Part shown: one piece after another, positions 44,380 through 52,953 of the stretch
How positions within the stretch are numbered: the first letter of the stretch is position 1
Layout of the letters: every line of letters starts with the position of its first letter
NCBI GenBank assembly: GCA_019637315.1
Contig: JAHBVU010000006.1
Coordinates: 1 to 64,000 of the forward strand
Length of the DNA: 64,000 bases
Reading direction: 5' to 3'
Source: Gemmatimonadales bacterium
GTDB lineage: Bacteria; Gemmatimonadota; Gemmatimonadetes; Gemmatimonadales; GWC2-71-9
Translations under genes and position numbers: made by a program
The notes under the pieces: model-generated
Databases searched by the model: none
Told to the model about the DNA's origin: nothing
The model's input: the letters and a program-made list of their open reading frames with translations, nothing else

Positions 44380-45060
44380 ATGACGCGCCGCCCCGCTCGT
44401 ATCGCTCCTTCCGTGCTGTCGGCCGACCTGGGACACCTGGCGGAGCAGATCAAGGAGCTGGAGGCTGGCGGCGCCGACTGGGTTCACATCGACGTCATGG
44501 ACGGCAACTTCGTTCCCAACCTGACGTTCGGTGCACCGCTGATCAAAGCGCTGCGCAAGCTGACCGAGCTGCCGCTCGACGTACACCTGATGGTTCAGCG
44601 GCCCGAGCAGTACATCGCCGAGTACGCGGCGCTCGGTGCGAATGTGTTCACCTTCCATCCGGAAGCAACCATCCACGTCCAGCGCCAGCTCGCCGCGATT
44701 CGCGATGCCGGCATGCAGGCCGGCCTTGCCCTCAATCCGGCAACGCCCCTCTCGGCCATCGAGGAGGTCATTCCGGACCTCGACCTCGTGCTGGTGATGT
44801 CTGTCAATCCTGGTTTTGGCGGGCAGAGCTATATCCCGAGTGCCACCGGGAAGATTGCCCGGATTCGCCGGTTGCTCGACGAAGCCGGCAGCAGTGCGGT
44901 CCTCGAGGTGGACGGCGGCGTCACCGTCAAGACGATCGGTGCGGCCTATCGAGCGGGGGCAGACACGTTCGTAGCCGGCACGGCCGTGTTCGGCGCCGCC
45001 CGTATCGACGGCGCGATTCGACTCCTCAAAGCTTCCTGCTCGGACGCCGCGATCGCCTGA
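44380..45060 (+). CDS. rpe: Ribulose-phosphate 3-epimerase
   Basis: A 226-aa metal-dependent TIM-barrel enzyme of the pentose phosphate pathway, interconverting ribulose 5-phosphate and xylulose 5-phosphate. Catalytic signatures are WVHIDVMDGNFVPNLTFG, the PGFGGQ phosphate loop in VMSVNPGFGGQ, and LEVDGGVTVKT. It starts 1 bp after the PASTA gene's stop and closes the operon that begins with tgt. Confidence 0.96.
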   Translation: MTRRPARIAPSVLSADLGHLAEQIKELEAGGADWVHIDVMDGNFVPNLTFGAPLIKALRKLTELPLDVHLMVQRPEQYIAEYAALGANVFTFHPEATIHVQRQLAAIRDAGMQAGLALNPATPLSAIEEVIPDLDLVLVMSVNPGFGGQSYIPSATGKIARIRRLLDEAGSSAVLEVDGGVTVKTIGAAYRAGADTFVAGTAVFGAARIDGAIRLLKASCSDAAIA

Positions 45061-45078
45061 GGGGCGCGATCACGCCCC
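45061..45078. terminator. GC-rich stem-loop after rpe
   Basis: GGGGCG-CGATCA-CGCCCC starts directly after the rpe stop and precedes the convergent PhoX-like gene's stop by 11 bp. The stem is 6 bp without a strong T-run, so it is a possible two-way terminator only. Confidence 0.4.
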
Positions 45079-45088
45079 CCTTCCGCTA

Positions 45089-46537
45089 TCAGAGCGGTCC
45101 CCGCACCCAGGGCCCCCAGAGAGCATAGGTCGCGCTGGGTCGTTTGCCCCTGGTCGACGTGTCACCCTGGATATTGAAGAAGAGCACCTCGCCGTCGCTG
45201 CTGAAGCAGACCCCGGCAAACTCGCGCGGAGGCAACTCGCCTTCGCGGATCGGCTGGCGGACGAGATCGATGATCCGGCCGCTCCGGTCGAGACCGCGCA
45301 GAAAGAGGGCGCCGCCGCCGTCCTCGCAGATCACCAGCCCGCCGCGCGGCGTGGTGCAGATGTTGTCCGGCGCGTTGAGCACCTCGGCCCCCGGCGACTC
45401 GAAGACCAGGGACAGTTCGCCCTCGGTGGCCGACAACGGCCGGTAGAAAAAGACCTGACCGGCCGTCGCGTCGCCGCCGTTGGTGGAGACGATGTAGATG
45501 CCGCCGTCTCCGTACCAGGCCCCTTCGAGACGCGCAAAGATCGCCGCGCCCTTGGCCAGCCCCTCACGAAACACAGTCGTGGGTTCGGTTTCCGCAGCTG
45601 CCGGATCCGGCGCTTCGATGTCGACCCAGGTTACCGGAAGGCTCATGCCGGCAGTCTGCCCCCGCGCCGTCAGGTAGCGCGGCTGCCCCCTCACCGCCAG
45701 AATCTGCAGCCGACCTCCCTCGGCGAGCTCGCCGGCCTGTTTGGGGATGAAGCGATAGAAGCCGGCCCCCGGTCGGTCAGCACGCTCCGGATCGTACCAG
45801 GCATCTTCCGTTTCATAGACGATGCCCGTGGCCGGGTCGACGGCAATTGCCTCGTGAACGAATCGGCCCATGGCCTTGAGCGGAACCGGCTCGACCGGCT
45901 CGCGCGCTGATGCCGGAACCTCGAACACGTAGCCATGCGGCTGGTCGAAGCCGTGGGTCGGGCCGGCACAGTTCTCTTCGCAACTGAGCCAGGAACCCCA
46001 GGGCGTCGGGCCGCCAGCGCAGTTGACTCGAGTCCCGGCCAGCGACACGAACTCGTCCAGCACTTCGATTCGTCGAGACGCCCCGGCCCCTCGAATCCGC
46101 ACCTCGAGCGAGGTCGTTCCGCCTGTGGCTTTGGGGTCGTAGCAACGGGCCGCCAGTGGCGGCGCCACCCCGGCACGGTCGCCCATCTCGTGGTTGCGGA
46201 TCAAGCGGGTGTTGCCGTTGGGCAGGCGGAACGACGCCATCCCGTCGAACGCATTGGGAACGATCAGATCAGGGCGCGTCGACGCAGACCGCAGCGCCTC
46301 GCTGATCCGGACCACATGAAAATGCTCGGGAATATCGAGTTCGGGACAGGTGGAACTCTGCCGAAGGGCACCGTACCCGACGGCCCTTTGAAACGCCTGA
46401 CGCCGCGCGGTAGCCGCTCGAGCCAGCGACGGGGTCGCGAAGTTCCAGGCTGCCAGCCCGGCCAGCGACGGGGCGACGAGGGCGGCCGCACCCGTCCTGG
46501 TCAGGGCCGATAAGAATGTCCGTCTCCGAAGCGTCAT
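45089..46537 (-). CDS. PhoX-like DUF839 protein with Tat signal
   Basis: A 482-aa exported protein. The N-terminus MTLRRRTFLSAL is a twin-arginine signal (RRxFL) followed by a hydrophobic h-region to about residue 40. The mature part is a DUF839/PhoX beta-propeller: ETEDAWYDPERADRPGAGFYRFIP, WLSCEENCAGPTHGFDQPHGYVFEVP and NAPDNICTTPRGGLVICEDGGG. PhoX enzymes are calcium- and iron-dependent alkaline phosphatases; several members are not phosphatases. The ATG 46537 has AGGA 8 nt upstream and gives the Tat motif at residue 4. Convergent with rpe. Confidence 0.88.
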   Translation of the reverse strand: MTLRRRTFLSALTRTGAAALVAPSLAGLAAWNFATPSLARAATARRQAFQRAVGYGALRQSSTCPELDIPEHFHVVRISEALRSASTRPDLIVPNAFDGMASFRLPNGNTRLIRNHEMGDRAGVAPPLAARCYDPKATGGTTSLEVRIRGAGASRRIEVLDEFVSLAGTRVNCAGGPTPWGSWLSCEENCAGPTHGFDQPHGYVFEVPASAREPVEPVPLKAMGRFVHEAIAVDPATGIVYETEDAWYDPERADRPGAGFYRFIPKQAGELAEGGRLQILAVRGQPRYLTARGQTAGMSLPVTWVDIEAPDPAAAETEPTTVFREGLAKGAAIFARLEGAWYGDGGIYIVSTNGGDATAGQVFFYRPLSATEGELSLVFESPGAEVLNAPDNICTTPRGGLVICEDGGGALFLRGLDRSGRIIDLVRQPIREGELPPREFAGVCFSSDGEVLFFNIQGDTSTRGKRPSATYALWGPWVRGPL

Positions 46538-46909
46538 GGGCAGTCCTGCGCATCCTGCGTTGAGCGATCTGCTTGCTGCGCTACTACGTCGATCCTGCCT
46601 GCAATATAGAGGTAGCTCTGGCCCGGTTACCCAACTGTGACGCTGCTCGTACACACATCACAGAACGGGGAGGCACCCGGGATCGTGGGCCGGACAAGCA
46701 TGCCGAAGGGCCGCAAGATCCTTGACCGGGAGCCGTTGCTCGGATCAGGCCTCGGAGCACAGGGGCTGTAACGATCATCGCCTTGAATCAACCAACAGGG
46801 AAGGGGTCGCATCCGATTCCGGGCGGCACCCTGTTCGTCCGGGCATCCCGCAGCCGACCGATTCTGAGTATCCTATGGGGCGGATTCACCTCGAGGTGCT
46901 GGAGGCGCC
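46538..46909. other. 372-bp gap between PhoX-like and small-protein genes
   Basis: No coding frame here looks real. On the minus strand TATATT (46608-46603) is the best -10 for the PhoX gene. On the plus strand TATCCT (46869-46874) and GGAGG (46901-46905) could serve the 46910 gene. Some imperfect inverted repeats occur, such as GATCC...GGATC near 46710-46750, but none is long enough to name. Confidence 0.4.
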
Positions 46910-47371
46910 ATGACGCTGGTACTGCCGTTCCGACTCAAAGTGCCGGGCAAGGATGAGTTCGAAGGCTTGGGCAACGCCGTCAGCACGACCTACCGGCTGC
47001 ATGGCTACCTGCGCTTCGACGGCTATATGCTTTCGATCGAGTGGGGGGGCGAGGTCGCGATTCAGGAGGTCGGGATCAGCAAGATTTCCGACGAAACTGA
47101 ACCGCTCCAGGACGAGCGGATCGACCTGCCGATCACGGACATCCATCGCGCGTCGCTGACCGGGGGCTGGTTTCGCCCCCGTCTCGAACTCCAGGCTCGG
47201 CGCCTCGGCGCCTTGTCCTGCATTCCGAGTGAGTCGCTTGGTGTGGTCAAGTTCTGGTACGACCGAGCCGAGCGGTTTGCGGCGATTGCCATGGCCAACG
47301 CGCTCGAAGCAGCCATCGCATCCGGTGGAACCCGTCCGCTGATCGACGAGTCCGCCATCACCCCGACGTAG
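46910..47371 (+). CDS. Hypothetical protein
   Basis: A 153-aa soluble protein, ATG preceded by GGAGG 4 nt upstream. There is no signal peptide or membrane segment. The sequence alternates hydrophobic and polar residues like a beta-rich fold (MLSIEWGGEVAIQEVGISKI, WFRPRLELQARRLGALSCIP), then a C-terminal helix (RFAAIAMANALEAAIASGG). This beta-sheet plus terminal helix order is reminiscent of PH-like folds, but I do not recognise a family. It converges on the esterase gene with a 6-bp gap. Confidence 0.65.
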   Translation: MTLVLPFRLKVPGKDEFEGLGNAVSTTYRLHGYLRFDGYMLSIEWGGEVAIQEVGISKISDETEPLQDERIDLPITDIHRASLTGGWFRPRLELQARRLGALSCIPSESLGVVKFWYDRAERFAAIAMANALEAAIASGGTRPLIDESAITPT

Positions 47372-47377
47372 GCCTGG

Positions 47378-48322
47378 TCAGGGATCCCGCTTCGGATAGA
47401 GAACGCGAAGCCCGCGGGCGACCACCGTGCCCACGACGTCCGCATGGCTCAGTCCCGGGTGTACTTCGGTCGTCATCCGCAGATTCGGGTAGTTCCGGGT
47501 CGACAGACTCCCCACCAGCTGCATCATCCCGCTCATGATGCGGCCCATTCCCTCATAAACCGGATGCTCCATCTCGAGCGCGCCGGCGTCGAAGTACACG
47601 CCGATCGGCAGGTCCTTGTGCGCCGCTGCCCAGCGGGCTTCCTGCCTGAGCACCTCGAGGTCGCCGTATGCCATGGCCGGACTCGAAATCAGGTAGCTGT
47701 GAAAGGGCGACTCCGCCTGAAACATCGCCCACGCAGCGAAGACTCCGCCCGCTGAGACACCGAAGAGGCCCAGCCGGTCGCGATCAATCGGATACTGCGC
47801 GGCAATCATCGGTATCAGTTCATCGGCAATGGCCTTGAGCAAACCCGGCGCACCACCGGTGCAGCGACCAGGCGGCGACTTGTAGGTCTGGCATGCACCA
47901 GAGATGACCTGGCCCCAGGCATCCTTGCGTTCCCAGCCAGGCGCCGAGAACTCGTAGATGCGGCGAGCCACCCAGACGTCCTGGCCGTCCTCGTACGAGG
48001 TGCCGATGCTGACCACGAACACTTCCTCGATGGCATTCTCTGAAACGAGGTTGTTCGCGGTTTCGTGGGTAATCGGAAACAACCAGTCCCCATCCGTGGA
48101 GACCAGCAGCGGGTAACGTCGGTCGCTGCCAGGCTGGTAGCTCTTCGGGATTCCCACGTTGACGGCAAACCGCACCCCCATCGACGGCGACTGAAACGTG
48201 AACGACGCAACCTTGAACGAGGGCACCGGTCGCGGCTCGAGCCTGACCTGCGCGACCAGCGCGCCGGAGCCGACCGCGAGACACGCAGCGCCGCAGGCAG
48301 CCATCCGAAACCATCTGTCCAT
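47378..48322 (-). CDS. Exported alpha/beta-hydrolase, esterase-D/IroE-like
   Basis: A 314-aa enzyme with a signal peptide (1-24, LVAQ). The nucleophile elbow is GLFGVSAGG, as in esterase D and siderophore esterases (IroE/Fes). PLLVSTDGDWLFPI and VVSIGTSYEDGQDVW are in place of the usual oxyanion strand, and HPGLSHADV near the C-terminus gives the catalytic His. A segment with two cysteines (ACQTYKSPPGRCTGG) may form a disulfide. Substrate unknown. Upstream starts were rejected because only this ATG gives a signal peptide. Confidence 0.85.
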   Translation of the reverse strand: MDRWFRMAACGAACLAVGSGALVAQVRLEPRPVPSFKVASFTFQSPSMGVRFAVNVGIPKSYQPGSDRRYPLLVSTDGDWLFPITHETANNLVSENAIEEVFVVSIGTSYEDGQDVWVARRIYEFSAPGWERKDAWGQVISGACQTYKSPPGRCTGGAPGLLKAIADELIPMIAAQYPIDRDRLGLFGVSAGGVFAAWAMFQAESPFHSYLISSPAMAYGDLEVLRQEARWAAAHKDLPIGVYFDAGALEMEHPVYEGMGRIMSGMMQLVGSLSTRNYPNLRMTTEVHPGLSHADVVGTVVARGLRVLYPKRDP

Positions 48323-48354
48323 CGAGTGATCCGTCAGAAATAGGAAGGAGGAAC

Positions 48355-48361
48355 TATAATA
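48355..48361. promoter_or_regulatory. AT-rich -10 patch between esterase and lipoprotein genes
   Basis: Plus strand TATAAT (48355-48360, perfect consensus) and minus strand TATTAT share the same bases. The minus reading would start transcription about 27 nt before the esterase ATG; the plus reading would give a 120-nt leader for the lipoprotein gene. No matching -35 is clear. Confidence 0.4.
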
Positions 48362-48488
48362 GGCGGCGCCTCGACACGAGGCTGAACGTGGAGGGCAGGA
48401 ATGACGGTTGCGGCAGCGTTTCGCCGTATTAACCGTTGACGGGTACACCGTTATCCGACTGCCCGCTCTACCTTGATTCGGAGTTTCC

Positions 48489-48959
48489 ATGCACAGCAGA
48501 ATCCGCTCCGCCGCCTTCGCCACGCTACTCCTGTTCGGCGCAGCCTGCGGCAGCGACACGGGTCCCAGCGATCCGACCAACGGGACGATGACTGCCCGGA
48601 TCGACGGCTCCTCGTGGCGGGCCACGGTCGCCATCGTAGCAACCTACCAGAACGGCATCCTTGCCGTGGCCGGCGGCGATCCTGTCAGCGGCGGCACCCG
48701 CACCGTAGGGTTTGCCGCACTGGCCACCGCACCCGGCACCTTTACCATCGGCGGTACCGGTCCGGCCAACGGCCTGGTCACGGTCGGATCGTCGACCTGG
48801 CAGGCGGCAGCAGGAACCGGCAGCGGCTCGATCACGATTACCGCCATCTCGGCAACCGGGGCCCGGGGAACCTTTCAGTTCACTGCCCTCCCCGTCGCCG
48901 GCACGCCGGCAAGTGGCACCCGCACCGTCACCGAAGGTGTCTTCGACGTGACCTTCTGA
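48489..48959 (+). CDS. Small lipoprotein (DUF6252-like)
   Basis: A 156-aa predicted lipoprotein, lipobox FGAAC (Cys20). The mature part is beta-rich with Gly/Thr-Ala repeats (TMTARIDGSSWRATVA, IGGTGPANGLVTV, RGTFQFTALP), resembling the DUF6252 family found in Bacteroidetes and Gemmatimonadota. GGAG lies 7 nt before the ATG. Function unknown. Confidence 0.75.
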   Translation: MHSRIRSAAFATLLLFGAACGSDTGPSDPTNGTMTARIDGSSWRATVAIVATYQNGILAVAGGDPVSGGTRTVGFAALATAPGTFTIGGTGPANGLVTVGSSTWQAAAGTGSGSITITAISATGARGTFQFTALPVAGTPASGTRTVTEGVFDVTF

Positions 48960-48962
48960 TGC

Positions 48963-48976
48963 CCGGTCGCGACCGG
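48963..48976. terminator. Perfect palindrome after the lipoprotein gene
   Basis: CCGGTCGCGACCGG is a 14-bp palindrome a few bases after the stop, embedded in a longer GCCCG...CGGGC. It could fold as a terminator stem, but no T-run follows. Confidence 0.3.
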
Positions 48977-49022
48977 AGCGGGCAACGGGGTTAGGTTTCC
49001 GGTAACTCCACCCCCTCTGCCT

Positions 49023-50264
49023 GTGTCTCCTGCCACAGTCGCGCTGATTGCGCTGCTGGTCACCATCGTGCTGTCCATGGCCACCCGCCTCAACGTTGGC
49101 GTGGTGGCCATCGCGTTGGCCTGGGCGGTCGGCTGGTACGCATCGCTGGGCGCCGACGAGATCGTCCGGGGTTTCCCCGCCGGGCTCTTCCTGACCCTGA
49201 CCGGCGTGACCATGCTCTTTGCCGTGGTTCAGGTCAATGGTACGCTGGAGCGCCTCACCCTTCGGGCCGTTTCGCTCGCCCGCGGGCGCCTGGTCTGGAT
49301 TCCCCTGGTGTTCTTTGCCGTTGCAGGCGTGATCTCGAGTGCTGGTCCAGGCGCGATTGCGGCGGTGGCGCTGATCGCACCGATCGCGTTGGCCACCGCG
49401 ACCCGCTACGGCATCTCGCCTTTTCTGATGGCGCTGATGGTTACCAACGGCGCCAATGCCGGGCTTCTGTCACCGATCAGCTCGGTCGGGGTGATCGCCA
49501 ACACCAAGATGGCCGAGGCCGGCCTCGGTGGGCACGAGGCGGTGGTCTGGCTGGGTAATTTCATCACGCATCTGCTGGTGGCTCTCGCCGCGTACCTGGC
49601 ACTGGGCGGCACCAAGCTTGGCAACACGACGGTGGCGGGTGCCGGCCCGGAAGCTCCGATGTCGCGACTGCAGCGGCTGACCGTCGTGGTCGTGCTGCTC
49701 TGGATTGCCGGCGTGCTGCTGTTCCGGCTGCCGCTCGGCCTCAGCGCGTTCGTGGCAGCGGCGGTTTTGCTCGCCGCTGGCGCCGCGGACGAGACGGTCG
49801 TGATCCGGCAAATGCCCTGGGGCGTGACCCTGATGGTCTGCGGCATGTCGGTGCTGGTGAGTCTGCTCGAACGCACCGGCGGCATGGCGTTGTTCTCGGG
49901 CATGCTTGCGCAGCTTGCAGGCCCGAACAGCATCAACGGCATCGTGGCATTCGTGACCGGAGCGATTTCGAGCTACAGCAGCACGTCCGGCGTAGTCTTG
50001 CCGGCGTTCCTGCCGATGGCCGGTTCGCTGGCAGAGCAGGCGGGCGGCGCCAACCCGCTGGCGGTGGCCTTGTCGATCAACATCGGATCATCGCTGGTGG
50101 ATGTCTCCCCGTTGTCGACTCTGGGGGCCCTTTGCGTCACCAACATCGTGGACCCGGCGGCATCGCGAAAGCTGTTTCGGCTGTTGCTGGCCTGGGGGCT
50201 CGCCATGATCCCGATCGGCGCCCTGCTCGCGTACCTGCTGGCCCCGATCCTGGCCGGCCTGTAG
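49023..50264 (+). CDS. MatC/SLC13-like dicarboxylate permease
   Basis: A 413-aa inner-membrane protein with about 11-12 hydrophobic helices. The first half matches the MatC N-terminal/DctM type (RLNVGVVAIALAWAVGWY, ADEIVRGFPAGLFLTL, GVTMLFAVVQVNGTLERLT, VTNGANAGLLSPISSVG). The second half repeats the inverted fold with GAISSYSSTSGVVLPAFLP. Carboxylate or malonate-like transport is likely by family. The start is GTG. No partner genes (TRAP small subunit or binding protein) are nearby, which favours a single-subunit carrier. Confidence 0.85.
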   Translation: MSPATVALIALLVTIVLSMATRLNVGVVAIALAWAVGWYASLGADEIVRGFPAGLFLTLTGVTMLFAVVQVNGTLERLTLRAVSLARGRLVWIPLVFFAVAGVISSAGPGAIAAVALIAPIALATATRYGISPFLMALMVTNGANAGLLSPISSVGVIANTKMAEAGLGGHEAVVWLGNFITHLLVALAAYLALGGTKLGNTTVAGAGPEAPMSRLQRLTVVVVLLWIAGVLLFRLPLGLSAFVAAAVLLAAGAADETVVIRQMPWGVTLMVCGMSVLVSLLERTGGMALFSGMLAQLAGPNSINGIVAFVTGAISSYSSTSGVVLPAFLPMAGSLAEQAGGANPLAVALSINIGSSLVDVSPLSTLGALCVTNIVDPAASRKLFRLLLAWGLAMIPIGALLAYLLAPILAGL

Positions 50265-50284
50265 CCGCCCTCGCCTCCGGCGCG

Positions 50285-50290
50285 TTGACA
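50285..50290 (+). promoter_or_regulatory. -35 box TTGACA before the exported SDR gene
   Basis: TTGACA is a perfect -35. Downstream GTGTAT at a spacing of 19 is the closest -10. The spacing is a little long, so the promoter is tentative. Confidence 0.3.
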
Positions 50291-50390
50291 AGCAGGCCCG
50301 CCGGGGCGAGTGTATCGGCGGCCGCAACCTGGAACCTTTATCCCTCGCAGGCCCGTACGGCTGCTGATAGTCACTCATCCAGAGGACCCT

Positions 50391-51353
50391 ATGTCGCGCT
50401 TCGCGTCGTTCCTGAGAACGGCCGGGATGGTCGCTGCCCTCGCCCTCGTTGCCTGGCCCGCCGCTGCCCAAAACCCGAGCAAGCAGTCGGCGGTGCTGGT
50501 AACCGGCGCCAGCAGCGGTATCGGCCGTAAGATTGCCGAGCTGCTCGCGTCGAAGGGCCATTTCGTCTACGCGGGGGCCCGGAGGCAGGAGGACATCGAC
50601 GCGCTGAGCCGGATCCCCAACATGCAGGGCATCCGACTCGACGTCACTTCACCCAGCGAGATCGCGGCTGCCGTACAAACCATCAGGGGCGCCGGTCGCG
50701 GCCTCCACGGCCTGGTCAACAATGCCGGTGTCGCGATCCTCGCTCCGCTGATCGAGGTCGACGAGAAGGAGCTGAGTTGGCTGTTCGACGTCAATGTGTA
50801 CGGCCCCTATCGAGTAACCAAAGCGTTCGCGCCGCTCCTGATCGAATCGAAAGGGCGGATCACCACGGTCGGGTCGATTTCGGGCATCCTGTCCGGACCG
50901 CTCTTCGGCCCGTACAGCATGAGCAAGCACGCCGTCGAAGCCTTTACCGATGCACTCGGCGCCGAGCTGGCACGATTCGACATCAAGGTGAGCGTGATCG
51001 AACCCGGCAACTATCGCTCCGAGATCGGCCGAAACACGGTGGCCCAAGTGGAGGCCGCCGCCGAGCGCTACCCGGGCTCTCCTTACCAGGAGCAGATGCG
51101 CAACATGGTCAAAGTCATGGGCGCCTACGAGACCTACCCTGAACCGGACGCGGTCGCCGAGGCGGCGTTGCACGCCCTGTTCGATCCCAACCCGAAGGTG
51201 CGGTACATGGTGGTGCCAGCCGCCAGGCAGGCAGAAGTCACCATCCGGAAGGCCATCGACGAGCTGGTGCAGCTCAATCAGGGGCATCAGTTCAGCTATG
51301 ATCGTGAGACCCTCATCCGGATGCTCGACTCGAGCCTCGCCAGACACAAATAG
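50391..51353 (+). CDS. Short-chain dehydrogenase/reductase with signal peptide
   Basis: A 320-aa Rossmann-fold oxidoreductase. The NAD(P) motif is TGASSGIG, with NNAGV and the catalytic Ser (VGSISGIL), Tyr and Lys (YSMSKHA) all present. The N-terminus (SFLRTAGMVAALALVAWPAAAQ) is a clear export signal ending AAAQ, which is odd because NAD(P)H is cytosolic. The ATG 50391 has AGAGGA 5 nt upstream. It could be anchored by an uncleaved signal with the enzyme facing inward, or use an external cofactor. A strong stem-loop follows the gene. Confidence 0.85.
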   Translation: MSRFASFLRTAGMVAALALVAWPAAAQNPSKQSAVLVTGASSGIGRKIAELLASKGHFVYAGARRQEDIDALSRIPNMQGIRLDVTSPSEIAAAVQTIRGAGRGLHGLVNNAGVAILAPLIEVDEKELSWLFDVNVYGPYRVTKAFAPLLIESKGRITTVGSISGILSGPLFGPYSMSKHAVEAFTDALGAELARFDIKVSVIEPGNYRSEIGRNTVAQVEAAAERYPGSPYQEQMRNMVKVMGAYETYPEPDAVAEAALHALFDPNPKVRYMVVPAARQAEVTIRKAIDELVQLNQGHQFSYDRETLIRMLDSSLARHK

Positions 51354-51375
51354 CAGGGTGGGTGCGGCAGTGCAC

Positions 51376-51408
51376 AACGGGGTTTGCGCCATCGGCGCAA
51401 CCCCGTTT
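51376..51408 (+). terminator. Rho-independent terminator after the SDR gene
   Basis: AACGGGGTTTGCGCC pairs with GGCGCAACCCCGTT around a 4-nt loop with one bulged T, followed by TTCCATTTC. It lies 22 bp past the SDR stop and 32 bp before the dapB start. Confidence 0.7.
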
Positions 51409-51439
51409 CCATTTCACCGTTCTCAAACAGGATCTTCTC

Positions 51440-52243
51440 GTGACGATTCGTGTCTGTCTCGCGGGCGCCACCGGGTGGGCCGGATCGGAACTGGCTCGCG
51501 CGATTGCTCAGGCTGAGGATCTCGACCTGGTTGCTGCCATTGGTCGTCGTCACGCCGGGCAGACGCTCGGCGAGGCTCTGAGCGACCCGCGGCTGACCGC
51601 GCCGGTGTACGGATCGGCACCAGAAGCGCTGGCGCACCGCCCGGACGTCTTCATCGAGTACACCAAGCCCGACGGCGCCAAGGCCAACATCCTCGCCGCG
51701 CTCGACGCTGGAGCCCACGTCGTGGTCGGCACCTCCGGGCTGACCGACGGTGACTATGCGGACATCGACGCGGTCGCTCGGCAGCTCTCACGCGGTGTGC
51801 TCGCCTGCGGGAACTTCTCGCTGACGGTGGTCCTGATGCAGAAGTTCGCCGAGATGGCCGCCCGGCTGATTCCCCAGTGGGAAGTCATCGACTACGCCCA
51901 CGACGACAAGGTCGATTCCCCGAGCGGGACGGCCCGGGAACTGGCCACCCGACTGGGGCGGGTTCGCCAGCCAGACCTGACGGTTCCCCTCGACCGCATG
52001 CGGGGCCCCCGGGAAGCGCGGGGGGCAACCCTGACCGGCACGCAAGTCCACTCGATCAGGCTGCCCGGATACACACTGAGCACCGAAGTGCATTTTGGCC
52101 TCCCCGATCAGCGGCTCTCGATCCGGCACGACGCCGGCCACAGCGCCCGGCCCTATGTCGACGGCGCGTTGATCGCGGTTCGCAACGTCGCTGCGCTTCA
52201 AGGTGTTCACCGTGGACTCGACGCCGTATTGGATCTCGGCTGA
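51440..52243 (+). CDS. dapB: 4-hydroxy-tetrahydrodipicolinate reductase (DapB)
   Basis: A 267-aa NAD(P)H-dependent enzyme of lysine and diaminopimelate synthesis. The nucleotide site is VCLAGATGWAGSEL at the N-terminus. The substrate loop reads AHDDKVDSPSGTA: the Lys157 and the second His (His154) of the E. coli HHRHK motif are present, but the first His (E. coli His159) is Ala153. SPSGTARELA and the C-terminal RHDAGHSARPY are conserved. Start GTG 51440 was chosen for the Rossmann motif. The neighbouring dapA or lysA is not in the window. Confidence 0.88.
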   Translation: MTIRVCLAGATGWAGSELARAIAQAEDLDLVAAIGRRHAGQTLGEALSDPRLTAPVYGSAPEALAHRPDVFIEYTKPDGAKANILAALDAGAHVVVGTSGLTDGDYADIDAVARQLSRGVLACGNFSLTVVLMQKFAEMAARLIPQWEVIDYAHDDKVDSPSGTARELATRLGRVRQPDLTVPLDRMRGPREARGATLTGTQVHSIRLPGYTLSTEVHFGLPDQRLSIRHDAGHSARPYVDGALIAVRNVAALQGVHRGLDAVLDLG

Positions 52244-52275
52244 CGTGAGCCGCTGCCGTCCCGATCCGATCCGAG

Positions 52276-52281
52276 TAAGAT
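52276..52281 (+). promoter_or_regulatory. -10 box TAAGAT before the MscS gene
   Basis: TAAGAT ends 7 nt before the ATG and no ribosome binding site is present in between. This fits the leaderless pattern seen at other operon starts. Confidence 0.4.
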
Positions 52282-52288
52282 TGACGGC

Positions 52289-52903
52289 ATGAAAGATCGG
52301 TTACCTGCCTGGATCCAGGACTGGATCGGCCTGATCATTCCGGTCAGCGAAGTCGTCCTGATCCTCCTGGCAGCCTGGCTGCTGCAGCAGATCGGTCGCC
52401 GCCTGATCCGCCGACTTCACGCGGCCTACCATCTGCCGACCGAAATGCTGACCGGCGTTCGGCGAATCGCGGCCGTGCTGATTTACGGCGCTGCGGTACT
52501 CTTGATCTTGGGTCGCCTGGGTGTGTCGGGCACGGTGCTGTGGACGGCCTTTACCGGCTTCACGGCGGTTGCTGCCGTTGCGTTCTTTGCCGCCTGGAGC
52601 GTGCTGTCGAACATCTTCTGCACCATGCTGATCTTCATCACCAGGCCGTTCCGCCTGAGTGATTACATCGAATTGCTCGAAACGAGCGACAAACCCGGCC
52701 TGCGCGGACGGGTGGCCGACATCAACCTGATCTACACTACCCTGCAGGAGCCGGAGACCGGCACGTCCGGCTCCGGCAGCATGCTGCAGATTCCCAACAA
52801 CTTGTTCTTCCAGCGCACCTTGCGTCGATGGCCTGGCCATGATGTCCCGGCAGCCTGGCTGTCATCAAGCGCCGCCCCGCCGTCGACTGGCACGGGGGCG
52901 TGA
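52289..52903 (+). CDS. Small-conductance mechanosensitive channel, MscS family
   Basis: A 204-aa membrane protein. Three hydrophobic helices lie at about 13-34, 60-80 and 86-115, the last being the pore helix (FTAVAAVAFFAAWSVLSNIFCTMLIFITRPF). The short beta domain has RLSDYIEL and ends MLQIPNNLFFQRTLRRWP. It lacks the large C-terminal vestibule of E. coli MscS. It relieves osmotic stress by solute release. Single gene, not linked to dapB. Confidence 0.9.
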   Translation: MKDRLPAWIQDWIGLIIPVSEVVLILLAAWLLQQIGRRLIRRLHAAYHLPTEMLTGVRRIAAVLIYGAAVLLILGRLGVSGTVLWTAFTGFTAVAAVAFFAAWSVLSNIFCTMLIFITRPFRLSDYIELLETSDKPGLRGRVADINLIYTTLQEPETGTSGSGSMLQIPNNLFFQRTLRRWPGHDVPAAWLSSSAAPPSTGTGA

Positions 52904-52953
52904 AACGGCCTCGGGCTGACGCGCGGGCCCGACCCACTGAATCGAGGTTTTCG

